Positions 10,293-21,285 of a stretch of 64,000 bases of DNA are shown here, piece after piece. The notes under the pieces were generated by a model. That model made no database searches. It was not told where the DNA came from and worked only from the letters and a program-made list of their open reading frames with translations. Numbering within the stretch: the stretch's first letter is position 1; the number at the start of each line of letters is the position of its first letter. This DNA comes from Geosiphon pyriformis (taxonomy: Eukaryota; Glomeromycota; Glomeromycetes; Archaeosporales; Geosiphonaceae), in assembly GCA_016748015.1 (NCBI GenBank), contig JAAOMT010000659.1, positions 696,467-760,466 on the forward strand, in the 5' to 3' direction. A program made the position numbers and the translations under genes.

Positions 10293-11000
10293 ATACCATT
10301 ATGTCGTCCAAGTAAACCAGAACAAGGTTTTTTTTTACTGATTTAAATACTTTATCCATTAGGTGTTGAAAGGTGGGAGGAGCATTGGTAAGACTAAAAG
10401 GCATGACTGTGAATTTATAGGTGCCATACTTGGTAATAAAGGCAGTTTTTTTTCTGCTTTCTGAATTTATTTCTACTTGCCAGAATTCAGCAGTTAAGTC
10501 AATGGTTGAGAAGAAAGCAGCACCATTGAATTTATCTAGCATTGCATCAATTTTAAGAAGTGAGTACATGTCTCTTATAGTGATGGCATTTAGTTGGTAA
10601 TAGTCAACACAGAAGTGTAGGGTTCTATCTTTTTTGGGTATCACTACAACTGAGAAAGCCTATTTACTCTTGGTTTCTTGTATAAATCCAAGATTTTTCA
10701 TTCAGTTTATTTCTTTCTTGATGAATTTATCATTGTATTAATTGGATTGATAAGGCTTCAAATAAATGGGACAAGTTTCTTTGGTGGTAATAATGTGTTG
10801 TATCACATGGGTTCGTCCAGAGATGTCACTTTCTTTTGAAATAACTGGATTATTTCTAGCCAACAGATTTTTAATGTCTATTTTTTTTTCTTCAAGAGAA
10901 GATTCTCTTTGTTCTATGGCTAGTAATTGGATTTCAGGTGGTTCATTCTCAAAGGACTTTTGTACTTCTTTAAGTTCTTTTCAAGGTATCAAGCTAATTG
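10293..11000 (-). pseudogene. B1 reverse transcriptase fragment
   Basis: The frame shows TLHFCVDYYQLNAI, then FFSTIDLTAEFWQVEI, then YKFTVMPFSLTNAPPTFQ, then VYLDDIMV. These are RT motifs from fingers to palm, and the YLDD box is intact. Everything after YLDD is lost: the frame runs into LTR sequence. Upstream, 10645-11000 carries the finger region with stops. It is a dead fragment. Confidence 0.88.
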
Positions 11001-12180
11001 GTTCCCAATCTTTATAATTGATCAGGCAGAATTTGCATTCATCACTTGGTAAATACAAAGATTTATTATACCAGCACTATACACAAAGACCATGTTACCA
11101 ATAGCTGTATTTGGCTTTTTTGCCAGGTTTTCTGTCAAAAGTTTTTCTGAGAATATTATAGTAGGGCCAGCAGATTAGCTTGCCATTTACTATGATTTCT
11201 TTTTTGTCAGCTTTAATATTGTCCAGTGGCTTGCCATTGCTGGTAAAGATAGTATAAGTGAGTTCAGCAGTTTCTTCTTGTTCTTCTTGATCTTCATCAT
11301 CACTCTCATTATCATCTGATTTATCTAATTGTTTTTCTTTTTGATTTTGCTTGGGTACTGGAGAGGTTGTCCAGTGACAGCACTTAACTACAATGGGTTT
11401 TTCACTATATCTGATGATTAGCTTACAAAGCTTATAGTCAAATAGCACTTTAGCTTTCTTAAGCCACTTATTGTCAACAATTATGGTGTACTCTTTTGCT
11501 TTAGATACTTCCATGTCAGTTTCAATGCTGATACCATTAATGTGAACAGAAATAGCTTTGGCTATGCCCAGGCCTTTTTTCTTGTTACCATGTATGTTGG
11601 TCATTGGTCTTGTAGAAGGCTCATCAATCTTTCTGCCAATTGTTTCAAAAAAATGTTTGTCAATTACACTAATAGATAATCCACTGTCTAGGATCAGATC
11701 AATAAAGTAACCAGCCACTTGGGCTTTACAAATCAGAGAGGTGACATTGCTGTTATCAGCAAGTCTAACTTGGCAAAGACATTTGTTAGTTTTTGGTGTC
11801 TTCTTCTTTAGTATTAATGATTTGCAAAAATTTTTTCTGAACTGTGGATGGGTTATCAGTTGGCCAAATGTAATGTGTGCTGGGGTTTCCATGAGATCTT
11901 TAACAACAGAATAAGGTCCAAATTTTTGTACAATTTCTGGGGGTTCCAACTTTGGAGGATTTTTAAAAACCTTAGTCTTTAGTGGCTCATTGTTATCAGC
12001 AGATAATTTGGATGCTTTGTTTGGATCTAAAATGAAATCAATCTTGGCTTTTTTCTTCTTTCTGGTTGATTCAGAGATGTTAATTGCTAGTTCATTTATA
12101 TCATAATTATCATCAGTTAGGTTAAAAGCATAAAAGAGGTTTTTTTCTGGTTGGCTTGCACTCTTACTCTTTGGAGGTGC
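11001..12180 (-). pseudogene. B1 protease and protease-RT linker
   Basis: An open segment at 11095-11949 contains the retropepsin motif YFIDLILDSGLSISVID, with DSG in place of the more usual DTG. The flap and C-terminal part (GISIETDMEV, then YTIIVDNKWLKKAK) follow. After it come a Glu/Asp-rich stretch and WPYYNILRKTFDRKPGKKAK, a linker conserved in B2 and B3. 11950-12180 holds the lysine-rich upstream segment with one or more stops. Confidence 0.82.
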
Positions 12181-12197
12181 GCCTACCAGTTTAAAGG

Positions 12198-13736
12198 CTA
12201 ATAAACAGTGGCTTTAACTAAGAGATTCTTTTCAAAAAAATTGATGTTAGCATGATTGGTTCTTTGATTAAGGATATTGTTGTTAATAATTCTGTTGTTT
12301 TGATTGTCATTGTTTCTAGGAGTTAAAGGAAGCAAGGGAGGATTGTTACAATCTCTAGAAAAATGTCTAGTTAATCCACAGTGGTAACACACAGATGGGC
12401 CACAATTTTGTTGTCTTTGATATGGGAGTTGCTGTGATTGATTAAAACGGGATTCAAATCTGGGTCTTTGGGTTTGTTGATTCTCTCTGACAGCTTGGGC
12501 TAAGAGTTCCAGTAACCAGGCAAGATTAGCTGTGAGTCTATCTATTAACTGTTCATTTGGGTCTTGAGTTTGGGCAGCAAAAGAGGTAGCAGCCATTTGA
12601 AAAGCAGGAGCCATTACAGGAACAGGAGCAAAAACTGAAAGTGTGAATCTTAGGTACATCCTTTAATTGTCTTCTATTCTCTGAGCAAATTCAATGGCCA
12701 TATCTATTGTGGGATTATCTTTCAAGACCAGAAGGGGCCAAAGAGCATATAATAGATCAGTTCTTAGTCTTTTTGTGAAGAAATATATTTTCTGCTCTTC
12801 TGTTCAATTTTTTTTAGAGTCTACTTATTCAATAAGTTTTTTTATTGCTTTGACATATTCTGTCACAACCTTACCAGGGCCTTGAGTTCTTTTTTCTAAT
12901 TTTATATGCCATTTTGAGATTAAGATAGAAGTTCTAAATTTCATTTTAAACTGGGTAATAAAAGAGATGTTGTCTTCTCCAGCATTTGCTAGTGCCCATT
13001 TAATGATTCTTTGCTGAGCATTGGCATTGGTTTCTTGTAAGAACCAAGTAGCAAGAAAGCCTTAAAAGTAGCCACCAACAATTTGGAACTTGTATTCATT
13101 ATCATATTGGTTTGCTGTGGCAGCTTTCTCAAAATTATCCAGTCATTTAATTGGATCTTGAACATCACCTTTGAATAATGATAATGGGATGTTGTTTCTT
13201 TACCCTAAAGCAGTTTGTATATCTTAAAGGGCAATTAGAATGTTTTGTTGTAGAGAGTCTTGAGCCATTGGTTCAGGTATAACTGTTTGTGTAGAGTGTT
13301 CTGATTTACTTGAAAAGATGTCAAAAATGGAAGCAGTTTAATAGCTTTCTTCTTCTGTTTCAAAAAGAGTTTCAGTTGATTAATGAGCAGCAATCTAAAT
13401 GTGGATTTGATGATTCAGATATTCGAAATCAGAGGGCTGTTGTTCAAAAGTTGTAAAATATAAAAGCTGATTAATACTGTTGTTTTTTTCTTCAAAGTTA
13501 TCTTCAAAATAAGCTTGGTCAAAGTAATAGGTTGTATAAGCTGTGTAGATTTCAGCTGAATGCTCATTCAGAAACCAGTTCCAAAAGTTTTAGAATTGTT
13601 TGCTGAATTGTTTTTAAATGGGGAAGCAAATCAAGCAGAAGAACAAAGAATTGAGTTCAATAAAGTCTAGATTATTTTTGTTGTGTGCTTCAAAGTGTTT
13701 TTTTGATTATTATGACAGGTATGAATAATCACTCAT
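12198..13736 (-). pseudogene. gag: B1 Gag (degenerate)
   Basis: An ATG at 13736 matches the Gag start of B3 (37952). The 3' part (12198-12659) has the zinc knuckle CYHCGLTRHFSRDC with all metal ligands present, preceded by a Gln/Pro-rich stretch (QSQQLPYQRQQ). The middle (12660-13730) is the capsid-like part and is broken by several stops. The order and size match B3 Gag, about 500 codons. Confidence 0.8.
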
Positions 13737-13788
13737 ACAATAGAAAACAAAGTGGATTTTGACAATCTCACAAGAAGCACCACTTTTA

Positions 13789-14483
13789 TGTTATGGGTTG
13801 GAGTAACAAGCTAACAGATAGCAAGGGAGAACAGAATTGTAGGGTAATAAAAATAATCAAAGAGAATTCAACTTCAAAAAGCAAATTGAATAAGTATGGA
13901 TTCAATGTGCAAGATCAGTCTCATAAAATATCTCAGTTGCTATACTTTTTAAAGATAACTGGAGAATATAAAGATAGAGAGATAGTCTGTACTGTTAACA
14001 AATAATCATGTCTGATATAATTCTATGCCTCATGTTGGCGCTCTTAGAATTCAATATCAAATATCAGATGTGCTTTTCAGTCACGTTTTATTCAATAATC
14101 TTCAAATGCTGTAATTACATGTTTCAGGAAAAGATAAAAAATAACCAATAAGTGATCTTTTATCTTTTTAGATACTTGAAAATAGGGAAAAGGAAATTAG
14201 TAATAAGAGAAGAATTGAAATGAAGTTGTTATTTTATTTCTTTTATTTCTTTGATTCTTACATGTTTTTTTTACAGCTAAGAGATTCATCACTTATATAG
14301 CTGTCAAAAGTGGTCAATGATGAAGTCAACAACTAGATCAATGATCAAGTCAATGATCAGGTCAATGGTCAGGTTATTGATCAGGTCAATGATCACTTTC
14401 TAAAAATAGAATTGTTAAATTATGTGACATTAATGGCTAATACATGTGATAATTAATAAGAAGTATAAGTTTTAACCATAACA
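13789..14483 (-). repeat. B-family LTR shared by B1 and B2
   Basis: The 695-bp LTR begins TGTTATGGGTTGG and ends AACCATAACA. It is bordered on the left by B1 sequence at its primer-binding end (AAGCACCACTTTTA) and on the right by the 3' internal end of B2. It contains a degenerate array of 12-bp GATCAGGTCAAT-type units at about 14310-14398. A single LTR between two internal regions is the product expected from LTR-LTR recombination. Confidence 0.9.
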
Positions 14484-15000
14484 GTATAATGCTCAAAATT
14501 TTTGCCTGTATTTCTGAAGTTGTTTTTTCATGAGTTTTATATCCTCTATGATTTCTCCAAGGTAATCATATAGTTCTAATTGCCTTCTATATGACAAGTT
14601 TTTGTTTATGGGTAAGATTTCTTGAAGTGTTTTTCCAATTGTGCTAGAAGATAGAAGTATAGCTGCTATTATACTTTTCAACAGATATTTATCCATTTTG
14701 CTACCAATTTTTTCTCTTCTGGTGGTAGTTTTTTTTGGTCTAATAACAATATGTGTTCTACTGTTATTAGTTATAGTGGTTTGTTTTCCAATGATCAGAG
14801 TAGCATTTGGATAGTTTTTAATCCAATACTCATGAAAAGTATAGAAAGTGTTTTGAATGTTTTGATCCAAAAAATAATTGTTTATGTTGATTGAAGATAC
14901 CTCTGTTTTGGGAATGATGCATTTATTTATACTTGATTTTTGTTGATTATTTGAGTTAGTATTACCACAACAGGCAACTAATAAGGTTGTTTATAATATT
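14484..15000 (-). pseudogene. B2 3' ORF downstream of integrase, unknown function
   Basis: The open part 14493-14870 contains YWIKNYPNATLIIGKQ, a basic patch RPKKTTTRREK, a hydrophobic stretch SIIAAILLSSSTIGK and a charged helical tail. The same protein is in B3 (31663-32400). It lies between integrase and the 3' LTR, as the extra ORF of the A family does, but the sequences are unrelated by eye. The hydrophobic stretch is too short for a confident membrane anchor, so an envelope role is not supported. Confidence 0.6.
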
Positions 15001-15007
15001 TCTTGAG

Positions 15008-16241
15008 TTGTGTACCATAAACAGAACGATTATTGAAGATTGTTACAGATTGATCTTAAAGAATATAAGAACTATTGTTCAAAACTTTGTTGACTATAAA
15101 AGATTCTTTTCATTGGCTAGAGAATTTATTACCATAGACATTGTCTTTGTCTGAATAGTATTCCAATACCAAGTCATCAACACTTAAAGAAAGTGTTTTA
15201 TAAGTTTTCTTTTTCTTAAGCTTTTCTTGAAACTGTTTTATCTTTTCAAAAGCAATTATTCATGCTTCTACCAAGGAGTCAAGAATAGTATCAAGTCTTC
15301 TTTGCAAAATGTCTTTGTAATTTCCTATTGTGATTTCTTCAAAAGGTATTGTTTCAATGTCAGTTTCTATTAGTAGTGTTGCCATGTGTCCATAGAGCAG
15401 ATAAAAAGGTTCATAACTTATTATGTCATAATTCACAGTTCTATAAGCAAACAAAGCTGAAGACAGTACTTTGTTTTATAAGTTTGTTTCTTCACTGGTT
15501 TTGGCTAAAGTTTTACATAGTGTTCTATTAAAATATTTTACTAGGCCATTTGTTTGAGGGTGATAAAGGGAGAAAAGTTTATAACATATTTTTATTTTTC
15601 TACAAAGTTTTTCAACCAGTGTACTGAGAAAAGCTCTTTTTTTATCAGATAAAAGTTTTTTAGGGCAGTCATAACAGCAAATGATATTTTTATAAATGAA
15701 ATTGGCTATTAAGACTGCTGTTTGATTAGAAGTGGCTTTTGCTTCTACCCACTTTGTAAGATAGTTAGTAGCTGTGTTAATGTATCTGTTGCTATTAAAA
15801 GTTATTGTTAAAAGTCTAACAACATCTATACCAATTCTGTTAAATGATTGACCAACAGAGATTAGATGAATATCTTCTTTGTGATTGGATTTGTCTTTTC
15901 TTTGGCAGATGTCACAGGTTTTGATGTATTTAGCAATGTTTTTTTTTCAAGATAAGCCAATAATAGTGAGTTAAAGTTTTCTGAATTGTTTTTGTTTTTT
16001 CAAAGTGTCTAGCTAATGAGTCAATGTGCATGTTGTATATTACAATTTCTCTTTCTTCAAATCTGATAACTCTCTGAAAGTGGTTAGAATCTTTTCTATT
16101 TCTTTTATATAGCTGGTTCTGGCAAATCAAATAGAAATTTAATTGTTTGCACAAATGTTTTCTTTGCTGTCGAGTGTATTCTGGTGGGTATTGTTCTTTA
16201 CTCAAAAATTCTATTAAGGCAGAGTAGTTATCCAAGTCCAT
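15008..16241 (-). pseudogene. B2 integrase (degenerate)
   Basis: The N-terminal zinc region is at 15930-16241 (VIYNMHIDSLARHFEKT, preceded by FYLICQNQLYKRNRKD). The core is heavily interrupted between 15460 and 15930. The C-terminal part 15260-15454 (FAYRTVNYDIISYEPFYLLYG) is the conserved segment after the catalytic Glu. It matches B3 integrase along its length. Confidence 0.82.
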
Positions 16242-16299
16242 TATTGTGTTTGTTTATAAAAAAGTTACTAATAATTAAGTTGGTATGGTTTGAGAGATT

Positions 16300-16800
16300 G
16301 TATTATTACTGGATGGTAAGTCTAAAGAGAGCATTGGCATTTTGATAATTTGCTTCTTTGTGGTGTTGAATATCATAATCAAATTTATCCAAGTAGAGTA
16401 TTTAGTGAGTTATTTGTTTGTGTTCTAGCTTCTTTTTATTATGCAGTCAAACCAGGGCTTAATGATCTGTTACCACTAAGAATTTTGCACCAAGAAAATA
16501 TTGATCCTAGTAACTAATAGCCCAAACTACTGCTAAACATTCTTATTCAATAACTGAATAGTTCTTTTCTGCTGGTGTGAGGGATCTACTGGCATATGCT
16601 ATGACATGTTCTCTGCCATTTTCATTTTTCTGTAAAAAAACAGCACTAAATCCATAGCCAGATGCATCAGTATAGAAAATAAAAGATTGGTTCAGATCAG
16701 ATTGCTTGAAAATTGGTTCAGTGACAAGTTTTTTCTTCAGAATTTCAAAAGTTTTTTGTTAATAAGCGCCCTAGTAATAATTAACATTTTTTCTGAGTAG
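16300..16800 (-). pseudogene. B2 RNase H (degenerate)
   Basis: The minus strand matches B3 RNase H (33829-34122), including the TDASGYG block near 16660 and the EQE-type Glu block near 16545. Several stops interrupt it. It is identified by colinearity with B3 more than by an open frame. Confidence 0.7.
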
Positions 16801-17620
16801 CTAATTAAAAAAAAAGACAATTTTGGAAAAATCTTTAATAAATTTGTGATAGTAAAAGGTCAAACCAAGGAAAGAGTGTAGTTTAAGAATATTCATTGGT
16901 TGTCTAATGTTTTGAACTTTTTCAACTTTAGCTAGGTCAGAGAAAATTCTATCTTTTGTAATAAGATAACCAAAGAACTGAGTGGATTGGCATCCAAAGA
17001 AAGATTTGATTGGGTTGATTTTAAGGCCGACATTTCTGAGCAGATCAAAAATTTTCTGTAAATGTTTAAAGTATTCATTCCAGGTTTTTGAGTAGACTAT
17101 TATGTCATCTAAGTAAACCAGAACAAAGTTTTCTTTTACTGATTCAAATACTTTGTCTATTAGGCATTGAAAAATAGAAGGGGCATTGGTGAGACCAAAA
17201 GACATAACTGTGAATTCATAGGTGCCATACTTGGTAATGAAAACAGTTTTTTTTTTGCTTTCTGAATTCATCTTTACTTGCCAGAATCTAGCAGTTAAGT
17301 CAATAGTTGAGAAGAAAGCAGCACTATTGAATTTATCTAGCATTGCATTAATTTTGGGGAGTGGGTATATGTCTTTTATAGTAATAGTATTTAATTGGCA
17401 GTAGTTAATACAGAAGCATAAAGTTCCACTTTTTTTGGATACCACTACAACTGGGAAAGTCCATTCACTCTTGGTTTTTTATATAAATCCAAGATTTTTC
17501 ATCCAGTTTATCTCCTTCTTGATAAACTTATTATTGTGTTAATTAGATTAATAAGGCTTTAAATGAATGGAATGAGTTTTTTTTGTGTTGTATTACATGG
17601 GTTCATCTAGGTGTATTACC
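16801..17620 (-). pseudogene. B2 reverse transcriptase
   Basis: There is an open stretch of 214 codons (16801-17445) with CFCINYCQLNTITI, FFSTIDLTARFWQVKM, FGLTNAPSIFQ, and VYLDDIIVYSKTW, the intact catalytic box. LHSFLGLTFYYHKF is the thumb. The upstream finger part (17446-17620) has stops. RT copies the element RNA into cDNA; this copy retains the catalytic Asp pair but lacks an uninterrupted polyprotein. Confidence 0.9.
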
Positions 17621-18960
17621 TTCTTTTAAGATAACTGGGCTATTCTTACCAACAGATTTTCAATGTCCACTTTTTTTTTTTTAGGGGAAAGTTCTTTTTG
17701 TTCTACAACTAGGAATTGAATTTTAGGTAGTTCACTCTCAAAGGACTTCTGTACTTTTTTTAGTTCTTTTCTGGGTATCAAACTAATTGGCTTCCAATCT
17801 TTGTAATAGATTAGGCAGAACTTGTATTTATTACTAGGGGAATATAGAGGTTTATTGTACCAGCACCTGGCACAAGAGCCATGTTACCAATAACTATATT
17901 TTGCTTTCTTACCAGGTTTTCTATCAAAGATTCTTCTGAGGATATCATAGTAGAGCCAGCAGATTAGCTTGTCATTTATCATTATTCCTTCTTTGTCAGC
18001 TTTAATATTGTCTAGTGGCTTGCTATTGCTAATGAAGATAGTATAAGCAAGTTCAGCAGTTTCTTCTTGTTCTTCTTAATCTTTTTCTTCATCACTTTTA
18101 TCATCATCTGATTCATCTGATTGTTCTTCTTCTTAATTCTGCTTGGATACTGAAGAGGTTGTCTAATAACAGCACTTAACCACAATAGGTTTCTCATTAC
18201 ATCTAATAGTTAGTTCACAAAGTTTATAATCAAGCAAGGCTTTTGCCTTTTTGAGCCATTTATTGTCAACTATTATGGTGTATTTTTTTGCTTTAGATAC
18301 TTTCATATCAGTTTCAATGCTAATGCTATTGATTCAGACAGGAACAGCTTTGGCTATGCTGAGATCTTTCTTTTTGTCACTATGTATATTGGTTATTGGT
18401 CTTGTAGATAGTTCATTAATTTTTCTGCCAATTGCTTCTAAAAAGTGTTTGGCAATGATGCTAACAGATAATCTACTGTTCAAGATCAGATCAATAAAAT
18501 AACCAGCCACTTGGGCTTTACAAATAGAAAAGGTAACATTGCTGTTGTCAACAAGTCCAGCTTGGCATAGGCATTTGTTGGTCTTTGGTATCTTTTTCTT
18601 TGAAATCAATGATTTGCAAAGATTTTTTCTAAACTGTAGATGAGTCATTAACTGGCCAAAAGTGATATGTGCTGAGATTTCCATAAGATTTTTTACAACA
18701 AAATAGGGTCCAAATTTTTGTACAATTTCTGGAGGTTCTAACTTTGGAGAATTCTTAAAAACTTTAGCCTTTGATGGCTCATTGTTATCAGCAGTGAAAG
18801 TTGAGGCTTTGTTGAGATCTAAAACAAAATCAACTTTGGCTTTTTTCTTTTTTCTTGTCAAGTCAAAAGTGTTGATTGTCAGTTCATCCATATCATGGTC
18901 ATTATTAGTTAGTTTAAAGGCATAAAAGGGGTTTTCTTTTGGTTGGCTTGTACTTTCACC
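17621..18960 (-). pseudogene. B2 protease and linker
   Basis: 18334-18891 is open for 185 codons with KLEPPEIVQKFGPYFVV and then YFIDLILNSRLSVSIIAKHF. The catalytic LDSG is changed to LNSR (Asp to Asn and Gly to Arg, both G-to-A), so this protease is dead. Downstream, the acidic stretch (about 18060-18130) and the WPYY-type linker are recognisable but broken by stops. Confidence 0.82.
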
Positions 18961-18984
18961 CTTTAAAGGTGTGCCTACCAGCTT

Positions 18985-20523
18985 AAAGGCTAATAAACAG
19001 TGGCTTCAACTAAGAGATTCTCTCCAAAGAAATTGATGTTAGCATGATTGGGTCTTTGGTTGGGGACATTGTTGTTAATAGTTCTGTTGTTTTAATTGTT
19101 ATTGTTTCTGGGAGCTGAAAGAGGCAGGAGAGGATTGTTGTAATCTCTGAAAAAATATCTAGTTAATCCACAGTAATAACACACAGGTGGGCCATGATTT
19201 TGTTGTCTTTGATAAGGGGGTTGTTGGGGTTGATTAAAGTAAATTCAAATCTGAGTCTTTGTGATTGTTGATTTTCTCTGACTGCTTGGGCTAAGGGTTT
19301 TAGTAACCAGACAAGATTAGCTGTAAGTTTATCTATTAACTATTCATTTAGATCTGGAGTTTGGGCAGTAAAAAAAGTAACAGCCATTTAAGGAGCAGGG
19401 GCCATAACAAGAGCAGAAGCAAAAACTGGAAGTGTAAATCCCAAGTACATCTTTTGATTGTCTTTAATTTGTTGGGCAAGTTCAATGGCCATGTTTATTA
19501 TGAGATTGTTTTTCAGGGCCAGAAAGAACCAAAGAGCATAAGACAGATCTGTTCTCAATCCTTTTGTAAAGGAATAAATCTTTTGTTCTTTTGTTCAGTT
19601 TTTTCCAGAATCTACTTGCTTGATTAATTTTCTGATTTCTTTGGCATATTTAGTTACAACTTCACGAGGACCTTGGATTTTTCTTTTTAATTCCATACAC
19701 CATTTGGATATTAAGATAAGAGTTCTAAATTTAGTTTCAAACCAGGTTGTGAAAGAAGTGTTTTCTTCTCCAGCATTTGTTGGTGCCCATTTAATGATTC
19801 TTTGGTAAGCACTAGCATTAGTTTCTTGTGAGAACTATGTAGCAAAAGACTCTTGGAGGTAGCTACCAATGATTTGGAACTTGTATTTATTATTATATTG
19901 GTTGGCTGTGGTAGTTCTTTTAAAGTCATCCAACCATTTAATTGGATTTTGTGCATTGCCTCTGAATAATGGTAGTGGAATATTGTTTCTTTACTCTAAA
20001 GCAGTTTGTATGTCTTGGAGGGTAATCAGAATGTTTTGTTGCATGGGGTCATTAACCATTGGTTCAGGGGTAACTGTGTGGATAAATTTGATTCACTTAA
20101 TAAAAGATCAAAAACAGGAGCAGTTTGATAGCTTTCTTTTTCTGTTTCAAAAGGAGTTTTAGTTGCTTAATGAACAGCAATCCAAGTGTGGATTTAATGA
20201 TTTAGATATTCAAAATCAGGAGGCTGTTGTTTAAAAGTTGTGGAGTATAAAAGCTAATTGATACTGTTGTTTCTTTTTTCAAAGTTGTCTTTAAAATAAG
20301 CTTGGTTAAAGTAATAGATTGTGTAGACTGTATAAGTTTCAGCTAAATGCTCATTCAGAAACCAGTTTTAAAAGTCTTGGAATTGTCTGCTGAATTGTTT
20401 TTTAATGGAAAAACAAATTAAGCAGAAAGGCAAAGAATTGAGTTCAATAAAATCTAGATTATTTTTGTTGTGTGCTTCAAAGTGTTTTTCTAATTGTTAT
20501 GGCAGATATGAATAATCACTTAT
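18985..20523 (-). pseudogene. gag: B2 Gag (degenerate)
   Basis: It is colinear with B3 Gag (36399-37952). The initiator ATG of B3 corresponds here to ATA. The zinc-knuckle region lies near 19150-19190 and the capsid-like region at 19440-20000. Many stops are present. It is the best B copy for aligning with the AT-saturated relic at 21286-22667. Confidence 0.75.
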
Positions 20524-20575
20524 ATAATAGAAAACAAGGTGAATTTTGACAATCTCACAGGAAGCACTACTTTTA

Positions 20576-21241
20576 TGTTATGGATTAGAGTAACAAGCTA
20601 ACAAATAGCAAGAGAGAACAAGATTGTAGGATAATAGAAATAATCAAAGGAATTTCAACTTTAATAAGCAAATTGAATAAGTATGAATTTAATGTGCAAG
20701 ATCAGTCTCATAAAATATTTCAGTCACTATACTTTTCAAAAATAATCAGGAAATTTGAAAATAGAGGAATAGTCCATACTGTCAACAAATGATCACATCT
20801 GATATAATTCTATGTCTTATGTCAACACTCTTAGAATTCAATATCAAGTATTAGATGTACTCTTCAATTACATTTTACTTAATAATTTTCAAATGTTGCA
20901 ATTACATGTTTCAGGAAAAGAGTAAGGAATAATCAACAAGTAATCTTTTATTCCAAGATATTCAGATACTTGAATGTAGAGAAAGGGAAATTAATGATAA
21001 GAGAATAATTAAGATAAAAGTTGTTATTTTATTTATTTTATTTTTTTGATTTCTATATGCTTTTCTATAGCTAAGAGATTCATTGCTTATATAACTGTTA
21101 AAAGTAGTCAATGATCAGGTCAATGATCAGGTCATTAATCAGGTTAATAATCATTTTTTAAAAATATAGTGGCTAATTTATATAACATTAGTGGCTAATA
21201 CATATGATAATTAATAAGAAATATAAGTTTCAACTGTAACA
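20576..21241 (-). repeat. 5' LTR of B2
   Basis: The 666-bp LTR starts TGTTATGGATTAG and ends CAACTGTAACA. It has fewer 12-bp GATCAGGTCAAT-type units (about 21107-21155) than the other copies, which explains most of its shorter length. It is preceded, on the element's internal side, by the primer binding site (complement of GAAGCACTACTTTTA). Confidence 0.9.
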
Positions 21242-21285
21242 ATAATATGTAATAATTAATAAAAATTATAGTGTTAATCATAATA
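21242..21285 (-). repeat. AT-saturated end of a B-family LTR (relic)
   Basis: ATGTAATAATTAATAAAA and the following bases correspond to the LTR end ATGTGATAACTAATAAAA...CCATAACA, with C and G positions changed to T and A. It ends at 21285 as TCATAATA in place of CCATAACA. It adjoins the intact B2 LTR, so the B1/B2 array seems to have inserted into this older LTR. ATAA at 21242-21245 could be its target duplication, but the left partner lies outside the window. Confidence 0.65.

Larger units (their letters stand above)
10285..13788 (-). mobile_element. B1: internal part of a B-family gypsy element with a large 3' deletion
   Basis: The last 8 bp of the B LTR (10285-10292) join directly to sequence coding for the YLDDIMV box of RT. 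Compared with B2 (14484 to about 17095), roughly 2.6 kb is missing: the 3' ORF, integrase, RNase H and RT thumb. What remains, on the minus strand, is RT palm (10293-11000), linker and protease (11001-12180) and Gag (12198-13736). The right border is the LTR at 13789-14483, which is also the left LTR of B2. Confidence 0.85.
14484..21241 (-). mobile_element. B2: Ty3/gypsy-type retrotransposon, near full-length, degenerate
   Basis: The internal region 14484-20575 lies between the shared LTR (13789-14483) and its own 5' LTR (20576-21241). Read on the minus strand the order is Gag, protease, RT, RNase H, integrase, 3' ORF. It is complete in layout but carries many stops. It is more decayed than B3; for example the Gag start codon is lost and the protease has LNSR where others have LDSG. 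Confidence 0.9.

Noticed and set aside
14493-14870. Envelope gene in B elements
   Set aside because: The 3' ORF has only one short hydrophobic run, no signal peptide, no Cys pattern and no furin-like site.
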